From a virus: DNA of 42,926 nucleotides. This document shows, piece by piece, positions 17,701 through 25,573 of this stretch. How positions within the stretch are numbered: position 1 is the stretch's first letter; each line of letters begins with the position of its first letter. The notes beneath the pieces are model-generated. The model worked only from the letters and a program-made list of their open reading frames with translations, had not been told where the DNA came from and did not search any database. Made by a program: the position numbers and the translations under genes. The DNA lies in IMG/VR virus record IMGVR_UViG_3300005584_000008, positions 1 to 42,926 of that record. One strand, written 5' to 3'.

Positions 17701-20531
17701 TAGGTTCACAGATTTCTACAACTGCTAAAGCAGTTGGTGCTCAAATAAAAGCAGCTGGTTCATATGTTAAGGGTTGGGCGGCTTCACCTCCACCTGTAGC
17801 ACCAGGAGCTTATGGCGGAGCAACTCTAGGACAAAACTTTGCTGCAAACGCAAGGTATACAACTTCTAACATGCTTCATCCAATTCAATATTTAAAGAAT
17901 AAAGGAATGATAAACCCAGCAACATTCGGACAAGGAGCGGTTGGAAGCACAGTTGGAATGATGGGTGGTATGGCAGTTGGCGGAATGGTTGGAGAAAAAT
18001 TTGGCGGACAAAATGGTGCAATGATGGGCAGCATGGCTGGAATGATGGGCGGACAAGCAATTGTAAAGGGCATTGGTGGCAAGATTGCATCAAGAGCCGC
18101 AGCTAGCGCAGCAACAGCAGGACTGGCTTCAGCAGGTTTTGGAGCAACCGCCGCAGCAGCCGCAGGATTAGTTGCGCCGCTTGCAGCAGTAACAGCAGCA
18201 GTTTATGTTGGATACAAAGCCTGGAAACATTATAAAGAAGGACAAACTCTTAACATATCTACATTTGGTCTTACTGCTGAAGCAGCTAAAAAAGCTAATC
18301 TAAGATTTACAGACTTTGGTTCAAAAATAAAAGATACTATTCAAGATTCAAAAGATATGGCTGCTGCAAATAAGCTTGTGTATGAAAGCATGAAGGATGG
18401 CGGAACACCGTTCCAGATGACGATTGCAGAATATAAAAAACTAAAGGTTGAAGTTAAGGAAACATTTAGTGAGCAGATTGATGCATTAGACCGTCAGCCA
18501 TCCAATAAGGTGCCAGACGCAGTTCGCAGAATTAAAGAACAGCTCATAGCAGCTGGCATGTCTGCTGAAGAAGCAACTAAAAAAGTTTATACAATGCTTC
18601 AGCTTTCAAATAAGAGCGACCAATCAATTACTGCAACAATGGGCAACGCAGACTTTAAAGCAATTACAGATCCTCAATCAGCCGCAGTATCTGCAGTTAC
18701 AAGCTTTGGCAAAGACACAAAGGATCAAGGCAATAAGGAAAAAGCAGCCTCATTAAATACAGCCTTGATGGCAACTGAGACTGGAATTAATGATTTAATT
18801 GCAAAGAGAGAAAGACTAGTAGCAAAAGATTTGACTGGAAAGACTAAGTCACTAAGTTTTGCAGAAGCTGAAAAAATAATGATTGACCAGATCAATAAAT
18901 CAAAGGAAGCTGGGACAATGATTACCCAGGGAACAATTGATGAAATGGCAAAAACAAATCCAGAAGTAAAGAAAATGATCAATGGCTCAGACACAGTTGT
19001 TAGCGTATGGCAAAAAATTAGATTGCAGGCAAAAGGATTTACTGGAGATCTTTCTCAATTAAACGCTGCTCAAACACAATTAATTTCTGATTCATTTAAT
19101 GCCATAGCAACATCTGTAGTTGCAACAAATTCAAGTAAAGACGGAATGTTGAGCAAGCAGTATTCTGCTCTTGGCAAACTAGAAGACAAGATTAAATCTT
19201 ACACTAAGGCATTAAAGGGTCAAACAGTTTCTCAGCAGATATCTGATAGAGAAAAGATATCTGCACTAAACAAGCAAATTGAAGCTAATAATAAACTTGC
19301 AGAAGCTAGAAAGAAAGCATTATCTGCTGCACAAGCAGACGCCGACCTTGGCAGACAGATTGAAAAAACTAGACTTGAAATGCAAAATGCTTCAGCAACT
19401 GGAGACACTCAAAAAGCTCAAGAGCTAAGGCTTGATCTAGAATCATTAACAACGCAACAGCAAACAGAATCTCAAAGTAAAGCAATTGACAAAGCGAATG
19501 AAGCTGCAAATGCACCACTTAAGGCTGCCATTGAGGCAATGGGCAATAAGCAGCAAGGTCTTGCAGATAGCGCAGCACTTGCTGGTGAAAGCTTAGATAA
19601 GGTTCGTGGTAAATACGATGAGCAAAAAGCAGCAATAGACAAGGTCAATGATTCAATGACTGCCCTTTATGGTAATGCAGCTGCAGCTGGTAAATCAGTA
19701 GAAGAATATGTTAAGACCAATAAAGAAGCAGCAGCTGGATTAGTTGCTGCAGTAGAAGCTGCCACTGGCGAAAAAATGCCAAGGTATACTGATTTTCAAA
19801 ATTATGAAGGTGGAAAAGTAGTAACTAAAAAAGTTGCAGTTTCTCCACAGGCAAATGCACTATCAATATTAGCAAAAGCAGGAACAGGTTCTGCAGTCAA
19901 CGACGCACTTGCCAATAGCATTAAGGGCGGAGCAACCCTTAAAGATGTTGTAAATGCTGTAAAGGGTGTAGACGGAAAGCCAGCCCTAAGAAAAGATATT
20001 GCAGTTACAGGAAATTATTCAAATGCCATGGATGAAAATACATATAATGGAGTTAAGACAAAGGTTTTAAATGCACAGGCTAGAAGATCAATTGCAAATC
20101 AACAGGACCTACAAATAGGAGAAACTTTTATTTGGAATGGTCAAAGATATGGCAAGAGCAAGACAGGTGGCAATATTGTTTTCATGGGTAAGGCTGCTGC
20201 TGGTGTAAAAAGTGGAGCTAGTGGAATGTACCTTGTTGGAGAAAAGGGACCAGAATTTGTTCACTTAAAAAACCGTGCCAACATTATGCCAAACGATGTT
20301 ATGAATACATTAGCTGCTGCATCTCCAAGATACAACTTTAACAAAGCTCAATATAATTTAAAGGACGGAACTACTTCAGGTAATTCATATGTTGTAAATC
20401 AAAATATTTATGCGTCTGAAGGAATGGATGTCGAGGCATTGTCAAATATGATTGTTAAAAAGGCTGAAGTTGTTATTGGACAAAAGGCTAAAGTTAATGT
20501 TAAAATGGTTGGACAGGGGAAGAATATATAA
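11745..20531 (+). CDS. Tape measure protein, 2928 aa, with embedded modules
   Basis: Starts at TTG 11745 with AAAGGAG upstream. Residues ~207-390 are the TP901-type tape measure core (LVRLTKVYGGLTATS, VLRKD-type helices, DLVEAIPKAGPVVKALGGD). A hydrophobic stretch lies near 525-570. From ~900 the chain is cut by glycine linkers: FNEGGKV (~903), NAGGMIGGS (~1290), FNHGGTIG (~1639), EMGGPVSPG (~1797), YEIGGVIRYG (~1830), with YVVGEKGPEIF (~1807) and MYLVGEKGPEFVHL (~2830) repeats common in this family. Between linkers lie folded-looking segments, one with kinase-like motifs (~1365-1480). Residues ~2065-2160 are a Gly/Ala-rich, probably membrane-active stretch. It sets tail length, passes DNA and may carry cargo domains into the cell. 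At about 0.15 nm per residue a fully stretched chain implies a tail of 300-440 nm (inference). Confidence 0.93.
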   Translation: MADQNIVTNITATANFSSLTAQLQAVTTQLLKLQATTIGLNKNLTSQVGVMNRQFDETMRSTGQFARHFVTLTSDVSKFGQNLDSGRMKLGQYFRTWQGHTQKTSSLVRDLAKQQVMLENAIIQPLGKNAQGLMQYNVMVQSGLDATKNKSALLRQELSIMNKVMMDGSNQLINWGKNTQWAGRQLTVGLTVPLAAFGMAAAKAFRQADEELVRLTKVYGGLTATSSADLLKVRKDVSALSRELASGLGANFTETIALAADIAATGKEGVDLLDSTRQTTRLAILGEVDRQEAMKATLSIQTAFGQSTEELAQSIDFLNAVENQTSTSLADLVEAIPKAGPVVKALGGDVQDLALYLTAMREGGINASEGANALKSALASIINPTKVAKEQFMGMGIDLAGIVNKNAGNLTGTIMALKDSLDSLQPLQRARAIEQLFGKFQFARINALFENLGKEGSQTLQVLDLMKASTQDLASISERELKAMTESASGKYRRALEAVKADLAVIGEQFLKVGTFVLNAIDGIVKFIGNLPGPIKAVLGFIGSLTAIAGPIIMLTGVLANFFGYIIKGIFALKNIGKGGTGFKLLTPELMAASNAAKTVEQSFYSDTKAAATFSDAVLTLAASFDKLKLSAMSSTVATSNSMSTVAGSPVLRGGGRIVDKDNPLVGRPYSRDMSHVIPTGSKTAEQRAGETIFSTVPGPKPVNLRLSNSPQTYMNDDLPRIPGVTSVNGVSNGIVAAEAAKWHSMTAAIAMQSKAELALLKTEVAATGTVTASLTDSYQALLPQMTKITSLAADETALIVKQLQAGKITVEAARAKIFALNAQVEAMMVQTAQGVAAAQARTISLTTVPLTTQPVVSAAGKSNMKELFHKSETSKLVDSIARGLGVRTSGAGYSIQTTKPRFNEGGKVEKFSANKTRVTGPASIDYDDRMGSVPLGGYVLNQEASLDPRNAALVAAAPSTHKDSGSNITALLTPQETVFGPGLQNNPELFRAVDAANNGTPLQANMAGGNITLSRSNYGLVPPSAAIIRGLFTSNRTAYRKQLVTLAEKRNLERAAVRERDAQYVGGYGSRSWLARGATTRSVLNDYIKSLPAGERRRAASILEDFSGSIRTGRGGMDKGFARDTFTIEPGHLERGGALDKLLAKNKLPPLDLERITHATHLTRASVRDGRRFVSKYTVDYDSRSNLQANHGTLIAKNFLERNMSRTGKYDTIMQRAGVHRSKWSDTEKEIDAKIAASLKGKESKKIGDEKGDITFDSFIPFIDSSIVAAGGSAAKLKLLKRNVVERKNAGGMIGGSVTKGKRSYGRPLFLGMPRRIKDVEQQRKARLHMEEINTGLKNSRFASMEPTDFGKLITPTSGRSFPVPGIGGVYEKPDGTRVFVKPVMDETAALAEQRATIIARQAHGLNSPQQSIRTMIDPTDPTGKRKLIVLESPYNEAFAKQSADFTKKDYFKQLVAANLRGDKDLGRGNLYGGTLADVGTAGVFKTASGKRAYEPEMISMSDQARINLLGVRGGAKRFFAESTLNIPKGMTPKQYHEAMIAEIDTVLPALKKTISQFNLNAEESAVYASMIRRLEQGRNVNWQEFHGIHSAVKPANGVALTPAALKKLKEEAELRIRQKGHAISLADNSFKTPLNGFNHGGTIGNVLKGLAMRRIGAGFGPTGAPKPSAYESAPWGVNSLSIEMANTLFASSGLRKHTQKLLYDKFAAAMAREKPYGYVKDAQGSLKNALEPSSLDSVIRQAASDLVGDRNLLRQLSPIDKDILRNKYLNWDSRKDTPMTAELKKKIFSIDGKREMGGPVSPGQNYVVGEKGPEIFSPSQSGKIIPGYEIGGVIRYGKDSYGRKGNPAARAAQERAKAERAAAYVPAPVEAPERKPGPLTGSKTTVVGNGGVRTNQYGVQGSLPYMPGLTLGHAALNRTQAALLSAAKQIEMSLFAFGTSVKKDALMTGRVIKYSGDQLVVGARMLPGQIKSALTPLVTGIKYIGSQISTTAKAVGAQIKAAGSYVKGWAASPPPVAPGAYGGATLGQNFAANARYTTSNMLHPIQYLKNKGMINPATFGQGAVGSTVGMMGGMAVGGMVGEKFGGQNGAMMGSMAGMMGGQAIVKGIGGKIASRAAASAATAGLASAGFGATAAAAAGLVAPLAAVTAAVYVGYKAWKHYKEGQTLNISTFGLTAEAAKKANLRFTDFGSKIKDTIQDSKDMAAANKLVYESMKDGGTPFQMTIAEYKKLKVEVKETFSEQIDALDRQPSNKVPDAVRRIKEQLIAAGMSAEEATKKVYTMLQLSNKSDQSITATMGNADFKAITDPQSAAVSAVTSFGKDTKDQGNKEKAASLNTALMATETGINDLIAKRERLVAKDLTGKTKSLSFAEAEKIMIDQINKSKEAGTMITQGTIDEMAKTNPEVKKMINGSDTVVSVWQKIRLQAKGFTGDLSQLNAAQTQLISDSFNAIATSVVATNSSKDGMLSKQYSALGKLEDKIKSYTKALKGQTVSQQISDREKISALNKQIEANNKLAEARKKALSAAQADADLGRQIEKTRLEMQNASATGDTQKAQELRLDLESLTTQQQTESQSKAIDKANEAANAPLKAAIEAMGNKQQGLADSAALAGESLDKVRGKYDEQKAAIDKVNDSMTALYGNAAAAGKSVEEYVKTNKEAAAGLVAAVEAATGEKMPRYTDFQNYEGGKVVTKKVAVSPQANALSILAKAGTGSAVNDALANSIKGGATLKDVVNAVKGVDGKPALRKDIAVTGNYSNAMDENTYNGVKTKVLNAQARRSIANQQDLQIGETFIWNGQRYGKSKTGGNIVFMGKAAAGVKSGASGMYLVGEKGPEFVHLKNRANIMPNDVMNTLAAASPRYNFNKAQYNLKDGTTSGNSYVVNQNIYASEGMDVEALSNMIVKKAEVVIGQKAKVNVKMVGQGKNI

Positions 20532-20980
20532 TGGCAGCTTTAGTTTTACCAGTAGGCTCAGCACTGTTTATACAGGATGCCAATGGCGTATGGCAAAAAT
20601 TAACTGAACATAATAGGTCACCAATATCCGTAGACGTTCAACGTTTTGAGCAGACCGCTAGAATGGCCAATGGAAGCCTTAGAAAGCTGTTTATAGCCGA
20701 TAAGAAGAACATATCTACCTCCTGGAGCATGGTTCCTTCATACTCTACTATGACCGTTGATGCGGGCTGGGGAGCGGAAGACATAAAGACATTCTATTTA
20801 AGCGCTAAAGGTCAAGGTACATTTAATGCCAGAATAGCTTATAACACAGCCAGAACCGAAGATTTCGTTGCAAGCTTTACTTCATGTTCATTTAATTTAA
20901 TTAAAAGAAATGTAAAGGACAAAGTAGCGGATACAGCACAGGCATTTTGGGATGTAACTATTGCACTGGAAGAAGTATAA
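20531..20980 (+). CDS. Putative distal tail or minor tube-like protein
   Basis: 149 residues, overlapping the tape measure stop by one base (TAATG). Beta-rich throughout with two conserved-looking stretches, SVDVQRFEQTARMANGSLRK and KNISTSWSMVPSYSTMTVD, and a C-terminal strand pair ending FWDVTIALEEV. Position straight after the tape measure is that of the distal tail (Dit) protein; size and pattern also fit a tube-like minor tail protein. There is no larger carbohydrate-binding extension. Confidence 0.55.
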   Translation: MAALVLPVGSALFIQDANGVWQKLTEHNRSPISVDVQRFEQTARMANGSLRKLFIADKKNISTSWSMVPSYSTMTVDAGWGAEDIKTFYLSAKGQGTFNARIAYNTARTEDFVASFTSCSFNLIKRNVKDKVADTAQAFWDVTIALEEV

Positions 20981-23900
20981 TGCAATCAGTAAGCCAAACA
21001 ACTTTAGATAAACTTAATACATCTGCTTCATATTCAATGTCAGGAGGATGCTGGCTAGAATATAATATGAACGATTTAATAGATAAAGCAGCAGTTACAG
21101 CCACACCAGCCGATACTGCAACTCAAACAGATCCAATTACTGGCAAGACATACCAGCCATTTAAAAAATTATTCCCCCTAACAAGTATAATAGATCCAAG
21201 AAGACCTGGAGTAGCAGGCATTAATTATTTTATATTAAATCAAAATGTTACAAATAGCATACCTAAATATAATGTTTCATCAGACCTTCCAGTAAGAACT
21301 TATTTTTCAAGCCCAAAGAATCAATATAAATTTTGGGTTTCACCCAAGGCTGGCGGAACAACATTAAGCAATTTTAGTTTTAGCGTAGACTACCCAGTAT
21401 CACAGACTGCTGTTGCAAATACGATACTTGTTAAATTTGAGACATCTTATTCTAAGCCGTCTACATGGTCTATTAAAATACAAGATCACGCTGGCACTGA
21501 AGCAACAATATCTACAAATGGAGTTGTTCCAGACAATGGGGTATTTCAACTTTATTATAACGGAGGCACTTGGTCAAGTGCGTCTTCATGGTCTACTACA
21601 AAATTTACAACGCCGTCTGTTCCAGTTAATGTTAAAAAAATTATTGTAGCAGTAAATACAATTAGCGTGGCCAACTCCTACCTTGGAGTTATAGAAGTGG
21701 GTGCAAGATATATTCAAGATGTATCAAATAGAATAGTTTCTTTTCAAGTTTCAAAAACTTCATCTGATGACTCATCTGGCATTGTCCCAGTTGGATCAGT
21801 GACATCAAATGCCTTATCAATTTCACTAGAAGGATATGATAAAAAGGGTATTGAGTATGATAAGACAATGCCATTTAACAAAGACAACATCAATCTGTAC
21901 AAGAACGTGAAGGTCTCCCCATTCAATAAAATAGGAGACGATGTTATTCCACAAGGAGTATTCTACATAGACTCATTCACTTTGTCAGAATTTGGAGACA
22001 TTGACATACAGGGATTAGATGGAGCAAAGTTTCTACAAGAAATCCTAGCGCCAGATATTGTAATTCAAAATGCTCCATCACAGGCAATCATAAGAAGGCT
22101 TCTAGATAGCGTAGGGTTTACTCAATATAATTTTAATACATACGGCAAGGGGAATGCGGATAAGGTTGACTCCGCTACTATAGTCCCACTGTATTGGTTT
22201 ACAGAAGATACAAAAACAGTATGGCAACACATACAAGAGTTGTGCAAAGACACACAAATGATAGCAACATTTGATAATAATGATATGCTTCAGTTTTATC
22301 CTAGAGACTACTTATTTGATAAAACAAGAGCGTCTAGTTTTAAATTTAGAAGTGAAACTAAGGGAGTCAATATCCCAAACATTATATCCTTAAGTAAAGA
22401 AACAGTGCCATCTGTTAAAGCAGTAAAAGTAATATACACCCCAATCATTAGCACAAACTATCAGGGTTCATCAGATAACCTTTATGTTTCTCCGCCAGCC
22501 GCAATCGGTGCAGCCGCACTACAAAATACACTTCTAGCAACAGCTCCAGCCGAAACAGATGCTCCAAAAGGAGTCGTCTCACTTGCGCCAATCAGCGTGT
22601 ACAGCAATTTAGCAGACACATCTTTTTACAATAAGTCTGGTTACTTTTTGATTAATAATGAAATTATTGAATATGATGCTATTGAATTTCAATACGAACC
22701 ACTATCTGCTCCTAATACAGTTATAAAAAAGTGGATAACTTCTGACTCAGACATTGCAAAGTTTCTTGGAGAAAGCAAAATCAATTCTTTTAATCCTACT
22801 TTAAGATACAGAATTAAAGAAAGAAACGCATTTAATGCAACTGGGAAGGGTGTGAGTGTCGGAGAAACACACAATGTAAATATTGATGACTTAAAGGGGG
22901 AGTGGCTAGGATCTAAGTTAAATTTATCTGCAAAAACAAACGCTGCAGACCCAGGAGTATTTTCATTAAGACAAACTGATGGATCTGGAAAATCTGTATC
23001 TAGATCATTGCTTACAATCGTTGCTCCCACATCTTCCAAGGAATACTATTGCGCCACAATATTACCAACTCCTAGCTTTACAACACAAACATATTTTTCA
23101 ATAGGAACAGCCCTATTCTTTAAGCTTGCAAAAAACAGCAACGGCAGAACAACAGGAGAACAATTTGTTTCTGCTGGATTGGGTATAGGTCTTTCTGAAA
23201 ACCTATTAAACGGATATATTTTAAAGGTTGGAACTTCACAAAATGTTGCAAACAAAGGATTAAAGTATAGAGATGTTCAATTAGTTAAAGTTGTAAATGG
23301 AGTAGAGACTCCTGTTTCTGATACTCAAACAACAGAAGATAATTCAATTACTGGTGTCTCTGGTGGAGAATTCTATAGAATAGACGTCAGAGTGTCTAAA
23401 GCCACTGCTGGTAAATTAATATTTAAGATTAAATTTAACAACTCAGTAATAACCGCAACAGACTCTTCACCATTAACTTTAAATAATAGAATATCTTTAA
23501 TTGGAATACAAGGAGAGTCCTCTTTTGATTATGTATATACAGCATCTTTAAAGAAAGAAGATTTTGCTGGCTCATACTCTTATGACAACTACGGCTCATA
23601 CGTTGGATCTGCAACAGAACTTAAAAATGTATTTGGTGACTTTACTGCAATTGGAGAAGCATCAACCTTAGCTGGGCCATGGATAAAAGAATTTGGACCA
23701 GTGGCAAGAGAAATTAAAAAGATATCAACTAGGTATGCAACAAGACCAGGTTTTGTAAAATATCCTCAAATTATATTAAACCCCAATGTAACCTTACTTG
23801 GGTATGACGCAAACTCATTTGGAATTGATGCTTATATATTAAATAACACTGGAGCGTTTGTCGACTTGGCAGACGGCGGTCAGAAGAGTTTTATTGTAGT

Positions 23901-24261
23901 AGGAGAAACAGTTGCCCCGTTAGATCCGTTTGAGTACTTAGACCCAGACTTATCTGCAACTAAAAATGATGAGCAGGTAGCATTTGAATCCATGTGGATA
24001 CAAAAAGAGTCTGAGGCAAAAGAGCTTTCCAAATGGATGAGAACTCAATGGTCCAAGCAACAAACAGTTATTCAAATAGATGTTTTCCCAAACCCCATTA
24101 TTGAAACAGGAGATGTGGTTGAAATATCTTATCCAAATAACATGTTGTATTCCACAGAAGACGCTGGAAAAACGGCTGGCAAATATATAGTTTTAGATAT
24201 TGAGCAGGGATATAGCCAAACACCATCTACAAAGCTTACCTGTAGGTCGATTTATGTTTAA
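20980..24261 (+). CDS. Tail hub / tail-associated protein with carbohydrate-binding-like insertions
   Basis: 1093 residues. The ATG at 20980 overlaps the upstream stop (TAATG); an earlier in-frame ATG at 20947 lies inside the upstream gene. Residues ~280-480 look like a gp27/Tal-type hub: VFYIDSFTLSEFGDIDIQGL, APSQAIIRRLLDSVGFTQYN, KTVWQHIQELCKDTQMIATF. Two beta-sandwich segments are inserted: ~100-250 (YKFWVSPKAGGTTLSNFSFS) and ~645-860 (NGYILKVGTSQNVANKG, YRIDVRVSKATAGKLIFKIK), both like glycan-binding jelly rolls. The C-terminal ~100 residues (ETGDVVEISYPNNML, TPSTKLTCRSIYV) close the hub. Likely the central tail-tip protein that opens on receptor contact. No peptidase or lytic motif was recognised. 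Confidence 0.65.
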   Translation: MQSVSQTTLDKLNTSASYSMSGGCWLEYNMNDLIDKAAVTATPADTATQTDPITGKTYQPFKKLFPLTSIIDPRRPGVAGINYFILNQNVTNSIPKYNVSSDLPVRTYFSSPKNQYKFWVSPKAGGTTLSNFSFSVDYPVSQTAVANTILVKFETSYSKPSTWSIKIQDHAGTEATISTNGVVPDNGVFQLYYNGGTWSSASSWSTTKFTTPSVPVNVKKIIVAVNTISVANSYLGVIEVGARYIQDVSNRIVSFQVSKTSSDDSSGIVPVGSVTSNALSISLEGYDKKGIEYDKTMPFNKDNINLYKNVKVSPFNKIGDDVIPQGVFYIDSFTLSEFGDIDIQGLDGAKFLQEILAPDIVIQNAPSQAIIRRLLDSVGFTQYNFNTYGKGNADKVDSATIVPLYWFTEDTKTVWQHIQELCKDTQMIATFDNNDMLQFYPRDYLFDKTRASSFKFRSETKGVNIPNIISLSKETVPSVKAVKVIYTPIISTNYQGSSDNLYVSPPAAIGAAALQNTLLATAPAETDAPKGVVSLAPISVYSNLADTSFYNKSGYFLINNEIIEYDAIEFQYEPLSAPNTVIKKWITSDSDIAKFLGESKINSFNPTLRYRIKERNAFNATGKGVSVGETHNVNIDDLKGEWLGSKLNLSAKTNAADPGVFSLRQTDGSGKSVSRSLLTIVAPTSSKEYYCATILPTPSFTTQTYFSIGTALFFKLAKNSNGRTTGEQFVSAGLGIGLSENLLNGYILKVGTSQNVANKGLKYRDVQLVKVVNGVETPVSDTQTTEDNSITGVSGGEFYRIDVRVSKATAGKLIFKIKFNNSVITATDSSPLTLNNRISLIGIQGESSFDYVYTASLKKEDFAGSYSYDNYGSYVGSATELKNVFGDFTAIGEASTLAGPWIKEFGPVAREIKKISTRYATRPGFVKYPQIILNPNVTLLGYDANSFGIDAYILNNTGAFVDLADGGQKSFIVVGETVAPLDPFEYLDPDLSATKNDEQVAFESMWIQKESEAKELSKWMRTQWSKQQTVIQIDVFPNPIIETGDVVEISYPNNMLYSTEDAGKTAGKYIVLDIEQGYSQTPSTKLTCRSIYV

Positions 24262-24275
24262 TGAAATGGTAGAAT
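24247..24275 (+). promoter_or_regulatory. Putative leaderless promoter inside the tail-tip operon
   Basis: Extended -10 TGG-TAGAAT (hexamer 24270-24275) with a weak -35 (TCGATT, 24247-24252) at 17-nt spacing. Exactly 6 nt separate the -10 from the ATG at 24282, so transcription should begin at the start codon. No Shine-Dalgarno is visible before it. The same TAGAAT-N6-ATG layout occurs at 34218-34232. Confidence 0.5.
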
Positions 24276-24281
24276 CTTAAT

Positions 24282-24689
24282 ATGGCTACAAAAAAACCAA
24301 GAATAGGAAAGTCACAGGTTGCTGGTGGAGTTAAGGTCCAGCTACCACTAGACTCACCCCTAATTGGAGTATTAAAAACAGATCAATATGATGTTGTAAA
24401 TGTATACAGCAATAAGGTAGACAAGACATATGTTGCTTCTTCTCCAGCTGATGGTGAGGGTGATGAAGGTGATGATGATGATAATTATACGGAACCAATA
24501 GAAACATCTGATGCACCAAATTTAGAAGACATAGTTTTAATTGGAACCACTGGTAAAAGATATTCTTCTGGACAAACAATAACTGACCCAGAGATATACT
24601 ATGATGCAAATAACAATAGACTACTCAAGGTAACTTTTGAAGTTAAGAACAGTGTTGGAGAAATTGTAAAGGGAGTAGTAATAATATGA
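24282..24689 (+). CDS. Small tail-module protein with acidic loop, unknown
   Basis: 135 residues, not recognised. Basic N-terminus (ATKKPRIGKSQ), an acidic low-complexity loop at ~58-71 (DGEGDEGDDDDNYTEP) and a C-terminal beta segment (LLKVTFEVKNSVGEIVKGVVI). Lies between the hub and the next tail protein, and its stop overlaps the next start (ATGA at 24686). Probably a minor tail or baseplate accessory protein. It may bind divalent metal through the Asp run, but that is only suggested by composition. Confidence 0.6.
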   Translation: MATKKPRIGKSQVAGGVKVQLPLDSPLIGVLKTDQYDVVNVYSNKVDKTYVASSPADGEGDEGDDDDNYTEPIETSDAPNLEDIVLIGTTGKRYSSGQTITDPEIYYDANNNRLLKVTFEVKNSVGEIVKGVVII

Positions 24690-25573
24690 TAACGAAATTT
24701 GGAAAAAGATTTATAACATCCTACTTGGCAAGTGGACTTAACTTTAATCAAAAAGATATTGCAATAGGAATAGGGTCACAAGCTCCCACATTAAATGACT
24801 CAGACATGCAGTTTGAATTTTATAGATCAGGAGTTTTTCTTGGAAGCTCCGACATACAAACCAACACAGCAACTGGAGTAACAACGTATTCTGTTGTTTA
24901 TAAAACTACACTGCCTACAGATGTTGAAGGAGTAATATCAGAGATTGGAATTTTCCCAACTGGATTTTTACAAAATACAGACTATTCTTCTAAGTACATA
25001 TCTTCTTTTGAAAACACAACAGACTGGAAAGATTCAAGCGGAGCACAGCCAATATCAGTATCAACGCCAACTCCTAGGATAGGCTCTTCATATTTTTCTA
25101 TTACTGCAGCAAGCAATCAATCAAAATCATATAGCCTGGATACCGTTTTTGATCTTGCTGGATATGGAGTTGAAGACAGTATTTCACTTGCTTTTTATCA
25201 ATCAGATTTAAACTTAGATTATATTTATGTTAGATTTTACAGCTCACCAACTAGCTATAAAGAAATAAGATTTGCAGCAACAACATCTATAGGACATAAA
25301 ATTTTATCACTTAAATTATCCAGCCTATTTAACTCTACATTTTCATCTGCTGGAGCAACAGATTTCTCTAAAATTACTGTAATAGAGGTAGGCGCCAAAG
25401 CTAAGTCATCTGGCGCAACAAATGTTTTATTAGATGGATTAAGACTAAATGACGAAGACAGATACAATAGCCAATATGGATTAATTAGTAGATCGGTTCT
25501 ATCCACACCATTGGTAAAGACACTTGGTGTAGAGATGGACATTGAATATAAGATAGACCTAGGGTTCTTATAA
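24686..25573 (+). CDS. Tail protein with carbohydrate-binding-like beta sandwich
   Basis: 295 residues. Residues 1-105 (FGKRFITSYLASGLNFNQKD, AIGIGSQAPTLNDSDMQFEF, GVISEIGIFP) resemble the N-terminal attachment part of tail fibres and collars. Residues ~115-260 form a CBM-like jelly roll: ISSFENTTDWKD, SYFSITAASNQSKSYSL, YIYVRFYSSPTSYKEIRF and VLLDGLRLND. Such modules usually bind host surface glycans. The stop overlaps the next gene (TAATG), placing it in one translational unit with the large fibre. Adhesin role inferred. Confidence 0.65.
   Translation: MITKFGKRFITSYLASGLNFNQKDIAIGIGSQAPTLNDSDMQFEFYRSGVFLGSSDIQTNTATGVTTYSVVYKTTLPTDVEGVISEIGIFPTGFLQNTDYSSKYISSFENTTDWKDSSGAQPISVSTPTPRIGSSYFSITAASNQSKSYSLDTVFDLAGYGVEDSISLAFYQSDLNLDYIYVRFYSSPTSYKEIRFAATTSIGHKILSLKLSSLFNSTFSSAGATDFSKITVIEVGAKAKSSGATNVLLDGLRLNDEDRYNSQYGLISRSVLSTPLVKTLGVEMDIEYKIDLGFL

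Noticed and set aside
20947-20979. Earlier in-frame start for the tail hub gene
   Set aside because: Lies inside the upstream gene, no ribosome site, and adds Cys-rich residues not fitting the fold; the ATG at 20980 overlaps the stop in the usual TAATG way.
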